A stretch of DNA of 38,130 nucleotides, taken from positions 1 through 38,130 of the forward strand of contig JALEJI010000033.1 of the NCBI GenBank assembly GCA_022769825.1. The letters are read 5' to 3'. Positions 27,556 through 35,316 of the stretch are shown here, one piece after another. The notes under the pieces are model-generated. The model saw only the letters and a list, made by a program, of their open reading frames with translations. It was not told the origin of the DNA and did not search any database. The position numbers and the translations under genes were made by a program. Within the stretch, counting starts at the first letter, position 1. Every line of letters starts with the position of its first letter. This DNA comes from Prevotella sp. (GTDB lineage: Bacteria > Bacteroidota > Bacteroidia > Bacteroidales > Bacteroidaceae).

Positions 27556-27592
27556 AAAGAGTGGCAAAAGATTTTCTCTCTTGCCACTCTTA
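27556..27592 (-). terminator. Rho-independent terminator left of the prophage repressor
   Basis: A perfect 11-bp stem, AAGAGTGGCAA (27557-27567) with its complement at 27581-27591. On the minus strand the stem is followed by a T run, so it stops leftward transcription, probably that of the repressor gene. Confidence 0.85.
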
Positions 27593-27770
27593 AAGTCGGG
27601 ATTACTGGATTTTGTCAGGGCAAAATTTTCTACGTGAAAGCTGATAAAATGGGAGGTTGAGACAGACCGTTTTTGTTAATTGCGTCCGATATTTGTCCGA
27701 GTAAGATGTATCTTTAAGACTAACTGGTGTAATGAGTTATCTCACTTTTTTAGGGTCTGTTTCTTGGATT
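27593..27770. other. non-coding left flank of the prophage
   Basis: With the promoter and terminator described separately, the 350-bp gap 27421-27770 contains no gene. The repeated hexamer GTCCGA at 27684 and 27695 (11 bp apart) is the only local repeat seen. The prophage left end probably lies in this stretch, but no attachment core can be fixed without the right end. Confidence 0.5.
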
Positions 27771-28217
27771 TTAGTGAGGATTGGACATCTTGTTTTGAAG
27801 TTTTAGTGCCAAATCGAGTTTACTGTCTAACTGTTCGATATACTTCCGTTGTTCGGCGATACGCTTGTCTTTTTCCTCTATCACCATCTTCAGAGCTTTA
27901 TTTTCAGCCCGTAGGTCGGCTAAGTCGACTTTTGCGTGAGGTGAATTATTGATGATACCAATTCCATTGATAGTTTGAACATCCTGTTTACTCGTGATGT
28001 TGTCTTTGTACAGGCTATCCATAGATATTTCGAGCGCACGGCAAAGTTTTACCACCGTGCTAGCTCTCACATCCGGCTTGGTTGTAATCTCTTTAACTAT
28101 GTCTCTGTGAGTACTTTCGCCGAATATCATCTTTGACAGCTGGCGGGGTGTCAAGTTGCGTTCTTTAAGCACATCCTGGATGTACTCAAGATTTGGGTTG
28201 ATGCGTTCCAATACCAT
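27771..28217 (-). CDS. probable phage repressor (HTH plus coiled coil)
   Basis: A 148-residue DNA-binding protein. Residues about 9-70 look like an Xre/Cro-type helix-turn-helix (NLTPRQLSKMIFGESTHRDI, then VRASTVVKLCRALEISMDSLY). Residues about 95-145 are a charged heptad region (LRAENKALKMVIEEKDKRIA) likely to be a coiled coil for oligomerisation. It is transcribed leftwards, divergent from the early genes, the usual position of a lysogeny repressor. No LexA-like peptidase domain is visible, so induction would need another route. The coiled-coil tail in place of a CI-type C-terminal domain is notable. Confidence 0.78.
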   Translation of the reverse strand: MVLERINPNLEYIQDVLKERNLTPRQLSKMIFGESTHRDIVKEITTKPDVRASTVVKLCRALEISMDSLYKDNITSKQDVQTINGIGIINNSPHAKVDLADLRAENKALKMVIEEKDKRIAEQRKYIEQLDSKLDLALKLQNKMSNPH

Positions 28218-28236
28218 ACCAAATGTTAAATTATAA

Positions 28237-28269
28237 CCAACGCAAGAAAATACCTCATCTTAACGTTGG
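28237..28269. promoter_or_regulatory. candidate repressor operator
   Basis: An inverted repeat CCAACG (28237-28242) and CGTTGG (28264-28269) lies between the repressor and the early genes. The right half overlaps the -33 box of the rightward promoter, so a bound repressor would block it. Binding is inference. Confidence 0.5.
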
Positions 28270-28297
28270 AAAATTCCAATTTTGTTTTTTATCTTTG
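28266..28297 (+). promoter_or_regulatory. rightward early phage promoter
   Basis: TTG at 28266-28268, a 21-bp spacer and TATCTTTG at 28290-28297. The first early start codon follows 27 bp after the -7 box. Confidence 0.7.
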
Positions 28298-28323
28298 CAA
28301 CAAATTTAATAAACAAAAACGAA

Positions 28324-28548
28324 ATGGACAAGAAAATTACTGAAGATTTGTTGGCTGTCGACCTGCAGGATTACTACCATGCACTGAAGAAAAGGGACAA
28401 GGGTAAGCTACTCCATTATCTCATGGATAAGTATGGAATGGCATATACCACGATTATTAACAAGTTCGCAGGGAGGCTGGAGATGTCAAAGGCTGACATC
28501 GTCCTCTTCAACCTTGCGGTTAATGACGAAAGCTTATGGAAGAAGTAG
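28324..28548 (+). CDS. small Cro-like early phage protein
   Basis: A 74-residue protein started at ATG 28324; an upstream in-frame ATG at 28282 lies inside the promoter and is rejected. The segment LLHYLMDKYGMAYTTIINKFAGR followed by MSKADIVLFNLAV has the look of a small helix-turn-helix, as in Cro-type or anti-repressor proteins. It is the first gene rightward of the repressor, consistent with such a role. No specific family was recognised. Its end overlaps the next gene by 13 bp. Confidence 0.72.
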   Translation: MDKKITEDLLAVDLQDYYHALKKRDKGKLLHYLMDKYGMAYTTIINKFAGRLEMSKADIVLFNLAVNDESLWKK

Positions 28549-29063
28549 AGTTCTACACCAGTCCTGAAGGACAGGTCTATTACAAGAAAGATGGGCATGA
28601 TCCGAAGCGGCTCACCAAGTTCTCAGAGGTTGTCGAACCGCTGATAACCATCATCCGCAACAGGTTCCCGGAATGCTATGCAAGGCTGGTCACGCTCTAT
28701 AAGGAGCATGCCACCCAGATGGTTGACCGATTTGTTCGCTGCAATTTTGGCGAGCACGATCTGCTCACTAATGACATCGAGCATGACATCCTCAACTTTG
28801 AGGAAGTGCGCTGTCCCTTGCGTGGCATCTGTAAGGACGAACATGTTATCTGCAAACCAAAGAGCCTGGTCCATCTCTCCAAAGGAGAGCAGGAAGTGGT
28901 GAAGCTCTACTTAAACGGCTGCACGCTTGACTATATATCTCAACAGCTACACAAGAACCGCAGCACCGTAAAGACGCAGCTGCTACGTGTGCGAGACAAG
29001 CTCGGCGTAAAGAACTGCCGGGAAATCATCAGAGTCATGCGGTTGGGAGGCTACATGCTATGA
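28536..29063 (+). CDS. probable phage transcription regulator with LuxR-type HTH
   Basis: A 175-residue protein. The C-terminal part (about 110-175) is a LuxR/sigma-70-region-4-type helix-turn-helix: LSKGEQEVVKLYLNGCTLDYI, then NRSTVKTQLLRVRDKLGVKN. The middle holds a cluster of cysteines (CPLRGICKDEHVIC, about 91-104) that could bind a metal. The N-terminal third is not recognised. It overlaps the preceding Cro-like gene by 13 bp and the following 38-codon gene by four, so the three are translated as a unit. A role in turning on phage genes is likely but unproven. Confidence 0.75.
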   Translation: MEEVEFYTSPEGQVYYKKDGHDPKRLTKFSEVVEPLITIIRNRFPECYARLVTLYKEHATQMVDRFVRCNFGEHDLLTNDIEHDILNFEEVRCPLRGICKDEHVICKPKSLVHLSKGEQEVVKLYLNGCTLDYISQQLHKNRSTVKTQLLRVRDKLGVKNCREIIRVMRLGGYML

Positions 29064-29176
29064 ACGATGAATGCCGCAGCTGCTCTCATGGGCGTAACTG
29101 TATCAATGGCAGGTGGTGCGAGAAAGTGAAGAAGTATGTTCAATATGCGAGCACGAAGCTTTGCGAGGCTGAATAA
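29060..29176 (+). CDS. 38-residue cysteine-rich protein
   Basis: A short frame starting at an ATG that overlaps the previous stop by four bases (ATGA). The product has five cysteines, four of them in the first 20 residues as C-x2-C-x5-C-x5-C, a pattern suited to zinc binding. The overlap and the cysteine spacing support a real gene despite the length. The function is unknown; small phage zinc proteins often act as regulators or host-takeover factors. Confidence 0.62.
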   Translation: MNDECRSCSHGRNCINGRWCEKVKKYVQYASTKLCEAE

Positions 29177-29200
29177 AAAACATTAAAAACCATATAGGAT

Positions 29201-29539
29201 ATGACAATCAAGGAAATGGAAGCACAAATCGACCGTCTCGGTCTAGAAAAGTTGGAAGTAAGACTCTCCAAAGGCAGGGAGGTGGATGTTTTTATCTGCG
29301 CCATCAAGAACAACGAGTGTGCAGAGTTGGAGGAAGACGGCCAACATAGAGGCAACATCGTTGTGTTCGATGGCAACGGACGGTGTTGGGAGACGGAGGC
29401 GTATGCCCTATGGGGCAAAGGTAATGATTACGATGTGACATGGGGCATTAATGGATATGGCCAGAATGTGCCTATTGCCGTAAACAAGTATGCGTTGGTG
29501 CGAATGCCCCAACGCGACCTTGACCCGATAAGGGATTAA
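29201..29539 (+). CDS. hypothetical phage protein
   Basis: A 112-residue soluble protein, opening MTIKEMEAQIDRLGLEKLEV, with mixed alpha/beta composition and no signal peptide or membrane segment. No family was recognised. It lies 24 bp after the cysteine-rich gene in the early region. A separate promoter for the primase gene overlaps the bases just after its stop codon. Confidence 0.7.
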   Translation: MTIKEMEAQIDRLGLEKLEVRLSKGREVDVFICAIKNNECAELEEDGQHRGNIVVFDGNGRCWETEAYALWGKGNDYDVTWGINGYGQNVPIAVNKYALVRMPQRDLDPIRD

Positions 29540-29542
29540 GTA

Positions 29543-29574
29543 TTTGCCGCCAGCGCAGCGGCTTACTATATTTG
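29543..29574 (+). promoter_or_regulatory. promoter of the primase-helicase gene
   Basis: TTTG at 29543-29546, a 20-bp spacer and TATATTTG at 29567-29574 match the consensus well. It supports the start at 29595, because an upstream in-frame start at 29544 would lie within the promoter. Confidence 0.75.
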
Positions 29575-29594
29575 CAGCGTTAAACGATAAGATT

Positions 29595-32540
29595 ATGATA
29601 AAAGCTGAAGACATACTGAATGCCACCCACGGGGGACTCGACATTATCCTTGACTGCTATCCGCAGGCCAAGGGATGCGTGAACACGAAGAAGCACTTCG
29701 CTATACGTGATGAGCGCACGCCGTCGGCCTCGCTTCGTGAGTACGACTCGAAGAGCTACGGCAAGATCTGGCAAGTGACAGACTTTGGCGGCGACGGCAA
29801 GGGCGAGAACGGCATCAGTGTTTATATGCACTACAAGGGCATGCGACAGAGCCAGTTCAACGAGGCGCTGCTGCAGCTTGCCGCCAAATACGGCGTGAAG
29901 GACGAGCTGAACCGTACCGTCAACAAGCCTGACATCCGCCAGCGTGATGCCAGGCAGGACGAGCCGGACGGCAGCCGTCCCTTTGAGTTGAACGAGAAAT
30001 TCACGGCGGATGAACTTCAAGTCCTCGGTCCGAAGGTAAAACAGGCCGATGTCGATGCGCTGCACTGGCATTCGGTGAAATGGATTGCCAACGTCAAGAA
30101 CCGGCGCGTTACGGTAAAATACTCAACGCCCCACTATCCCATCTTCATGCGCGAGTGCCTGATACACGAGGCCAGCGGCGAAGAAACCGAGGATAAGTTT
30201 TATAAGGTGTATGAGCCGCTGAACGTTGAGAAAGGTTTTCGCTTCTCATACACTCCTGCGGGTAAGAAACCCCAACGCTACATCAACGGCCTGTCTGAAC
30301 TGAAGGCTGCCTACCACAAGATGAACTCCGAGGAGGAAAAGGAATGGCAGCGCACCCACGACGATGACAAGCCCTATAAGGAAAAGAAACTGCCGGAAGC
30401 GTTCATCTGCTCCGGCGAGCGCGATTCGCTCTGCTGCCAGTCAATGGGCTATCATCCGCTTTGGTTCAACTCAGAGACCTACAGTCTGTCGGCAGAGGAA
30501 TACCGCGAGATTATGAAATACGTCGAGGTACTTTATAACATCCCCGATATCGATGAGACAGGCCGACGCAAGGGTACCGAGCTGGCCCTTACCTATATTG
30601 ACATACACACAGTTTGGTTACCCGACTGGCTGACCAGCTACAAGGACAACCGCGGACATGGCCGCAAGGACCTGCGAGACTGGATGGCGCTGCGCTCGGA
30701 GAAGAAGGATTTCAAGAACCTCATGGCCAACGCCCTGCCCGCGAGGTTCTGGGTGGAATGGCTCACCAAGGACGGGAAGAAGAAATATGAGATAGACACC
30801 GCATGCCTGTACAATTTCCTTTCGCTGAATGGCTTTCATGCGCTGAAGGACGACAACAGCGACAACCCCGAATACATCTACATCGACGGCAATGTGGTGA
30901 AGAAAATAAAGGTGGGCGAAATAAGACAGTTTGTCATCAAGTGGGTGCTCGACCATCATAAGGGCCGCGACATTCTCAACCTGGTGCTCAACTCACCTCG
31001 TCTGTCCGGAGCTGCCCTGGAGAGCCTCGGCGAGGTGACGCTTGACTTCACCGACTTCACCTCACAGAGCCAGCTCTTCTTCTTTTCCAACGCCACTGTC
31101 GATGTACACAAGCCTGTGCCCGGCGACGACGGCATAAGGGCCTATGAGCATGGACAGGGAGGCATCAACAACTACGTGTGGAAGGAGAATGTCATCGACC
31201 ACCGCTTCAAGAAACTCGAACCGATGTTCGAGATAAAGAAGGTACAGGCCGAGGACGGCCATGAATACCTTGACATAGAAATCCACAATGTCTACAGCCA
31301 TTTCTTCGGCTACCTAATCAATACCAGCCGTCTCTTCTGGCGCAAGGAGACGGAATACAACTTCGAGGACGATCCGGAGGGCGCGAAGGCATACCTCGAA
31401 AAACATCCTTTCGACATACAGGGCGATGGGCTTACAGCCGATGAGATACGTGAGCAAAAGCAAAACCTCATCAACAAGATATTCGTCATGGGCTATATGC
31501 TCCACCGCTACAAGAGCGTAACGCGTGCCTGGGCACCGCAGGCCATGGACAACAAGAGTGGCGAGGACGGCCAGTGCAACGGACGGTCGGGCAAGAGCTT
31601 CTTCTTCAAGACCATTCAGAAAATGCGCAAGACAGTCTCCCTCTCCGGGCGCAAGCGCAACCTCATGGACGACCCTCACGTACTGGAGCAGGTGACGCAG
31701 TTCACCGACATGGTGCTCGTCGATGACTGCGACCGCTACATGGATCTTGGCCAGTTCTACGACAGCATCACCTCCGACCTCACCGTCAACCCTAAAAACA
31801 ACCACGTGTTCACCATACCCTTCGACGAGAGCCCCAAGTTCGCTTTCACAACGAACTATGTGCCTTGCAACTTCGACCCGTCGAGTCAGGCACGCGCCCT
31901 CTACATGGTCTTCTCGGACTGGTACCACGAGCGAACGGAGGAGAACGACTATCTGGAGACTCGTTCCATCCGCGACGACTTCCATAAGACACTCTACGAG
32001 CACGACTACACCGAGGAGGAATGGAACAACGACATCAACTTTTGGCTGCAGTGCACCCGTTTCTACCTGAGCATCGCCGACACCGGCTACAAGCCACAGC
32101 CGCCTATGGAGAACATCATCCAGCGCAAGTACAAGGCTGACATGGGTGCCAACTTCGAGGACTGGGCCGACGGATACTTCTCGCCTGAGGGCGACAACCT
32201 CGACAAGATGCTGGAGCGCGACAATGTACTCAACGACTACATGCGCTTCGCCAATGTCAACCGCATCACCATGCAGAGCTTCAATAAGAAACTCAAGGCG
32301 TTCTGCGCCACGCGCTCCTGGATCGACAGCTTGAACCCCAAGGAACTGCAGAACGCCTCGGGCCGCATCCAGTCGCGTGTGACCGGACCGGACGGCACCA
32401 GCAAAATCAAGGACATGATCTATGTAAAGAGCAAGCCGGAGGAAATACAGGAGGTGAAGCCGGAAGCAAAGCAGGAGCCGAAACAGCAGGATCTCTTCGT
32501 CAAACCTAACGGGCAACCCGGAGACGATTGTCCATTCTAA
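29595..32540 (+). CDS. phage primase-helicase (TOPRIM plus SF3 helicase)
   Basis: A 981-residue replication protein. The N-terminus (about 20-100) resembles the DnaG CHC2 region (RDERTPSASL, then VTDFGGDGKGENGISVYMHY) but lacks its zinc-binding cysteine pairs. A TOPRIM-like core follows, with GERD at 274-277 and the acidic pair in IPDID (318, 320), then a region of unknown type. The C-terminal helicase has a Walker A-like CNGRSGKS (661-668), Walker B VLVDDCD (710-711) and a sensor asparagine in TTNY (754), fitting the SF3 class seen in phage and plasmid primases. It probably unwinds and primes the phage origin. Terminator and repeat-rich DNA follow it. Confidence 0.85.
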   Translation: MIKAEDILNATHGGLDIILDCYPQAKGCVNTKKHFAIRDERTPSASLREYDSKSYGKIWQVTDFGGDGKGENGISVYMHYKGMRQSQFNEALLQLAAKYGVKDELNRTVNKPDIRQRDARQDEPDGSRPFELNEKFTADELQVLGPKVKQADVDALHWHSVKWIANVKNRRVTVKYSTPHYPIFMRECLIHEASGEETEDKFYKVYEPLNVEKGFRFSYTPAGKKPQRYINGLSELKAAYHKMNSEEEKEWQRTHDDDKPYKEKKLPEAFICSGERDSLCCQSMGYHPLWFNSETYSLSAEEYREIMKYVEVLYNIPDIDETGRRKGTELALTYIDIHTVWLPDWLTSYKDNRGHGRKDLRDWMALRSEKKDFKNLMANALPARFWVEWLTKDGKKKYEIDTACLYNFLSLNGFHALKDDNSDNPEYIYIDGNVVKKIKVGEIRQFVIKWVLDHHKGRDILNLVLNSPRLSGAALESLGEVTLDFTDFTSQSQLFFFSNATVDVHKPVPGDDGIRAYEHGQGGINNYVWKENVIDHRFKKLEPMFEIKKVQAEDGHEYLDIEIHNVYSHFFGYLINTSRLFWRKETEYNFEDDPEGAKAYLEKHPFDIQGDGLTADEIREQKQNLINKIFVMGYMLHRYKSVTRAWAPQAMDNKSGEDGQCNGRSGKSFFFKTIQKMRKTVSLSGRKRNLMDDPHVLEQVTQFTDMVLVDDCDRYMDLGQFYDSITSDLTVNPKNNHVFTIPFDESPKFAFTTNYVPCNFDPSSQARALYMVFSDWYHERTEENDYLETRSIRDDFHKTLYEHDYTEEEWNNDINFWLQCTRFYLSIADTGYKPQPPMENIIQRKYKADMGANFEDWADGYFSPEGDNLDKMLERDNVLNDYMRFANVNRITMQSFNKKLKAFCATRSWIDSLNPKELQNASGRIQSRVTGPDGTSKIKDMIYVKSKPEEIQEVKPEAKQEPKQQDLFVKPNGQPGDDCPF

Positions 32541-32567
32541 TTGCTTTTTAATCTTATCGCTTGCCAG

Positions 32568-32605
32568 GGCGGCGTTGCTGAGTGATTCAGCAGCCCGCCT
32601 TTTTT
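32568..32605 (+). terminator. Rho-independent terminator after the primase gene
   Basis: GGCGG and GCTGA pair with TCAGC and CCGCC across a short loop with one internal mismatch region (32568-32599), followed by six T. It ends the primase transcript. Confidence 0.8.
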
Positions 32606-32715
32606 CGTTGCCAAAACTGCCAATAGGACATAGTAAGATTTATTTACACCTTGCCACAGCTGGACCACGACGGGGCTTCCTGTTTCCCCGACTCCTTTCT
32701 AATTTACTTCCAAAA

Positions 32716-32983
32716 TTTTGTGACTTTGTAACAGAGAGTTTGAAAAAGAAGAAAAAGACTATAAATCAGAGATTTGCGCTGTCACAAAGTTGTCACAAAG
32801 TTGCGTTGCAAACTGTCACAAAAAAAATCGGGTTTGTGACAAGGCATCTTCCGAGGGGTGTCTGAGGCCTTTGTTGCACTTTTGATTTTTGCCAATATTT
32901 TCCGCAACAGACTATTGTGACAACAAATGCTATTGATAATCATACGGTTACAAATCTTGTCACAAATGAAACGTTGTCACAAA
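32716..32983. repeat. array of TTGT[C/G]ACAA-type sites in non-coding DNA
   Basis: Eight copies or near-copies of a 9-bp odd palindrome occur in 268 bp. TGTCACAAA starts at 32780, 32791 and 32814, and TTGTCACAAA at 32957 and 32974. Reversed forms are TTTGTGACA at 32833, TTGTGACAA at 32915 and a partial TTTTGTGAC at 32716. The copies at 32780 and 32791 are head to tail with an 11-bp period. The region is non-coding and lies between the primase terminator and the next promoter; the remaining bases of the gap 32541-33164 show nothing else. It could be a replication origin with iterons or an operator array. Confidence 0.85.
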
Positions 32984-33104
32984 ATTATTTCACGAAATCA
33001 GCGGAAGCCAAAGTTAGCGGAGAGAGAAGAAGGGGACGCAGACTTGCAATCTGTAAAATTATGTTTACATTATAAGGAAATTTCGACCTCTTTTCTACCT
33101 AATA

Positions 33105-33136
33105 TTTGAAAATATCCCATTAATTTCCTACCTTTG
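33105..33136 (+). promoter_or_regulatory. promoter of the 161-residue phage gene
   Basis: TTTG at 33105-33108, a 20-bp spacer and TACCTTTG at 33129-33136. The start codon follows 28 bp later. It lies 120 bp after the last TTGTCACAA site. Confidence 0.75.
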
Positions 33137-33164
33137 TGAGAAATTTATAAAAAATAAAGAGTAT

Positions 33165-33650
33165 ATGAGCAAATTTGTCTTCTACCTAAAGGTCAAGCCG
33201 TTTATCAAGCAATGGCTGACTCATCACTACGGCAATCCCGTCACCTTTCCTTCTCGCAGTGCAGAGAACGCCTGCATCCGCCGCTTCGTCGGTCTGCGTC
33301 CCAAGGACTGGCTGCCTCAGAAGCCGGAGGAAGACACGGTGCCAGTCGCCATACCCTATGACAAAAAGAAAAACTGGCTTTACTATAACTATATGTCAAA
33401 GTCTGCCTGCCGTGCCCTTGATGAAATCATCGAGGACACCTTCAAGATACAGTTCTGGAACGATATGAACGAGATGACGCGCTGCGGGTGTACGCTGCTC
33501 AACTGCGTCAGGTCGTGGTGTGAGAACAACGGTATCTCGACCGACTATGACTATACGCTGAAGATGCGCTACCAGCGTATGCGCGACGCCCATCTCGAGC
33601 ACGGCGTTGATCTTCGGAAGAGGGTGAAGGGAACCAACAAGAAAATCTGA
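33165..33650 (+). CDS. hypothetical phage protein, 161 residues
   Basis: A basic, aromatic-rich protein (MSKFVFYLKVKPFIKQWLTHH) with three nearby cysteines around residues 107-118 and a lysine/arginine-rich C-terminus (DLRKRVKGTNKKI), suggesting nucleic-acid contact. No family was recognised. It is the first gene after the site array and has its own promoter, so it could be the regulator that binds those sites; this is only a positional guess. Confidence 0.7.
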   Translation: MSKFVFYLKVKPFIKQWLTHHYGNPVTFPSRSAENACIRRFVGLRPKDWLPQKPEEDTVPVAIPYDKKKNWLYYNYMSKSACRALDEIIEDTFKIQFWNDMNEMTRCGCTLLNCVRSWCENNGISTDYDYTLKMRYQRMRDAHLEHGVDLRKRVKGTNKKI

Positions 33651-33732
33651 GTTTTTTTTCAAAAAATCGCGTCTACTATAACCCCCGATTTGTTCGCCAC
33701 CGTGCGATTGCCAAACTAAAAATAAACAAGAT

Positions 33733-34140
33733 ATGAACACGCTGAAAATTATCCGCAAGGTTGAACGAGCATTGTGCCAGGATCTCAACGGGATGCAAAG
33801 AACCTCGTTCGACACTGTTAAACTTCCCGATGGTATTCAATGGGAGAAAATTGCCGTCAGACCATATCCAAAATTATCAATTGCTGAAAAAGTGGATGAT
33901 AAGGTGTTAATGAGAACGGCTACGGTTAAATTCTATACCTGTCAGGAACTCGGACTTAGAAAAAACTATGTTTACCGTCTGACCCTCATTGGCGGCAGGC
34001 AATTGCTCGTTGGATCAAATAAAAGACCGTTTCCAATTTTGACAACAGTAGAGTCTATGCCTGAGAAACCGACGGACAATTCTTGGACTGAGGCCTCAAT
34101 TACCTACACTACGCCATTGTCTATACCGCAAATAGGCTAA
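33733..34140 (+). CDS. hypothetical phage protein, 135 residues
   Basis: A small protein, opening MNTLKIIRKVERALCQDLNG, with alternating beta-type residues in its second half (KNYVYRLTLIGGRQLLVGSN) and no transmembrane segment. No family was recognised. It sits between the 161-residue gene and the capsid protease, after an 82-bp gap with no clear promoter. It could be a minor structural or DNA-binding protein. Confidence 0.65.
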   Translation: MNTLKIIRKVERALCQDLNGMQRTSFDTVKLPDGIQWEKIAVRPYPKLSIAEKVDDKVLMRTATVKFYTCQELGLRKNYVYRLTLIGGRQLLVGSNKRPFPILTTVESMPEKPTDNSWTEASITYTTPLSIPQIG

Positions 34141-34173
34141 TGCAAAGTGTTTTTACTCACATCTTTTATATAT

Positions 34174-34181
34174 TAACTTTG
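34174..34181 (+). promoter_or_regulatory. -7 element before the head protease gene
   Basis: TAACTTTG matches the -7 consensus exactly, 17 bp before the start codon. The -33 region shows no clear TTTG. Confidence 0.5.
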
Positions 34182-34198
34182 CGGAAAAAGAACAGATA

Positions 34199-35314
34199 AT
34201 GGAATATCAGATAACGATAACGGGCACTATAGGCTGTTGGTGGAACTCCGCTTCCTTCGACTATGTGCAATATGTCCTTAACCAGAACAAGGGCAAGGAG
34301 GTGCATGTCGGCTTCAGCTCCTATGGCGGCTATGTCAAGGACGGATTGGAACTCTACCAGGCGTTCCGAAATCATGGCAATGTCCACGCTCATGCATTTG
34401 GCATGAACGCTTCCATTTCTACCATTGCCATGTTGGGCTGCAAGACTATCGACATCGTCAAAGGTTCTTTCTTCCTTATCCACAATACGAGCACGATGAT
34501 TAAAACCTACTCGCAGAAGAATAAGGATGATCTTGATGCCTACATCAAGAACCTCACGAAGCAGAAAGATGATCTTGCCACCTTTGACGACGTTCTGGCA
34601 CAGATGTACGCTGACAAGACCGGCAAGACAAAAGAAGAGTGCGCAGCTCAGATGAACAAAGGTAACTGGATGTCGGCTCAGGAAGCCGTTGACTTCGGTC
34701 TTGTGGATTCCATATACGAAGACGACAAGGACGAAAAGGCGACGGTTGAAATCACCAACCTTTTCATGAATAACTATAAAAACAACAAGGAGGCAGGCAT
34801 ACCGCCATTGCCGAAGCCACAGCAGCCGATGGCAGCAGTGGCTGACAGCGAAGGCAATCCAACTCCGACCTTCCTGCAGAAGACGTTGCAGGGAATCAAG
34901 AACCTGCTCCATAAATCTAACGTCGAGGATAACCAACAACAGATGAGTAAAACTAAAGAAAATGCGGCACTGCTTGCCGCTCTTGCCGTTGACTCTCTGC
35001 CTACCGATGACAAAGGGCAGTACATCCTGACTGCTGAGCAAACCGAGAAGCTCAATGAGATGCTTGGCAAGCCAAAGGATGAGCATAAGGATGACAGCCC
35101 CGCTCCTAAGGCTCCTAAAGACCAGCCCAAGGATGAAGTGTCAGAGCTGAAGGCCGAGCTGCAAAAGGCAAAGAATGACATCGCCACAAAGGACGAGCAG
35201 ATTAAGAACCTCCAGAAGAACCCTTCGCCGGAGGACAAAACAAACGATAACCCTGCTGATGGCCAGGCTGCTTTCACGGCTTTTGACCTTGCAGAATCAC
35301 TTAAAGACCTCTAA
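34199..35314 (+). CDS. ClpP-like phage head maturation protease with scaffold tail
   Basis: A 371-residue protein. Residues about 1-190 are a ClpP/S49-type protease: FSSYGGYVKDGLELYQAF is the GG-strand motif, GMNASISTIAMLG holds the nucleophilic serine, FLIHNTS the histidine, and MSAQEAVDFGLVDSI the aspartate region. The rest (about 200-371) is low-complexity and charged, with a coiled coil (VSELKAELQKAKNDIATKDE), as expected of a capsid scaffold. An in-frame ATG at 34943 (residue 249, MSKTKENAALLAALAV) could start a separate scaffold product. The next gene, a probable major capsid protein, begins 2 bp later. The protease would cut scaffold and capsid during head assembly. Confidence 0.88.
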   Translation: MEYQITITGTIGCWWNSASFDYVQYVLNQNKGKEVHVGFSSYGGYVKDGLELYQAFRNHGNVHAHAFGMNASISTIAMLGCKTIDIVKGSFFLIHNTSTMIKTYSQKNKDDLDAYIKNLTKQKDDLATFDDVLAQMYADKTGKTKEECAAQMNKGNWMSAQEAVDFGLVDSIYEDDKDEKATVEITNLFMNNYKNNKEAGIPPLPKPQQPMAAVADSEGNPTPTFLQKTLQGIKNLLHKSNVEDNQQQMSKTKENAALLAALAVDSLPTDDKGQYILTAEQTEKLNEMLGKPKDEHKDDSPAPKAPKDQPKDEVSELKAELQKAKNDIATKDEQIKNLQKNPSPEDKTNDNPADGQAAFTAFDLAESLKDL

Positions 35315-35316
35315 AA

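Noticed and set aside
27684..27700. GTCCGA direct repeat as phage attachment core
   Set aside because: The repeat is only six bases and the other phage end is outside the window, so there is nothing to compare it with.
31314..32516. 400-codon open frame on the minus strand
   Set aside because: It is antisense to the primase-helicase gene, rich in valine, leucine and histidine as expected from the complement of its codons, and has no motif.
32575..32865. 96-codon open frame after the primase gene
   Set aside because: It starts inside the terminator hairpin and runs through the TTGTCACAA repeats; its composition is not protein-like.
33651..33732. Promoter before the 135-residue phage gene
   Set aside because: A TTTG is present, but no TAnnTTTG box follows at the right distance.
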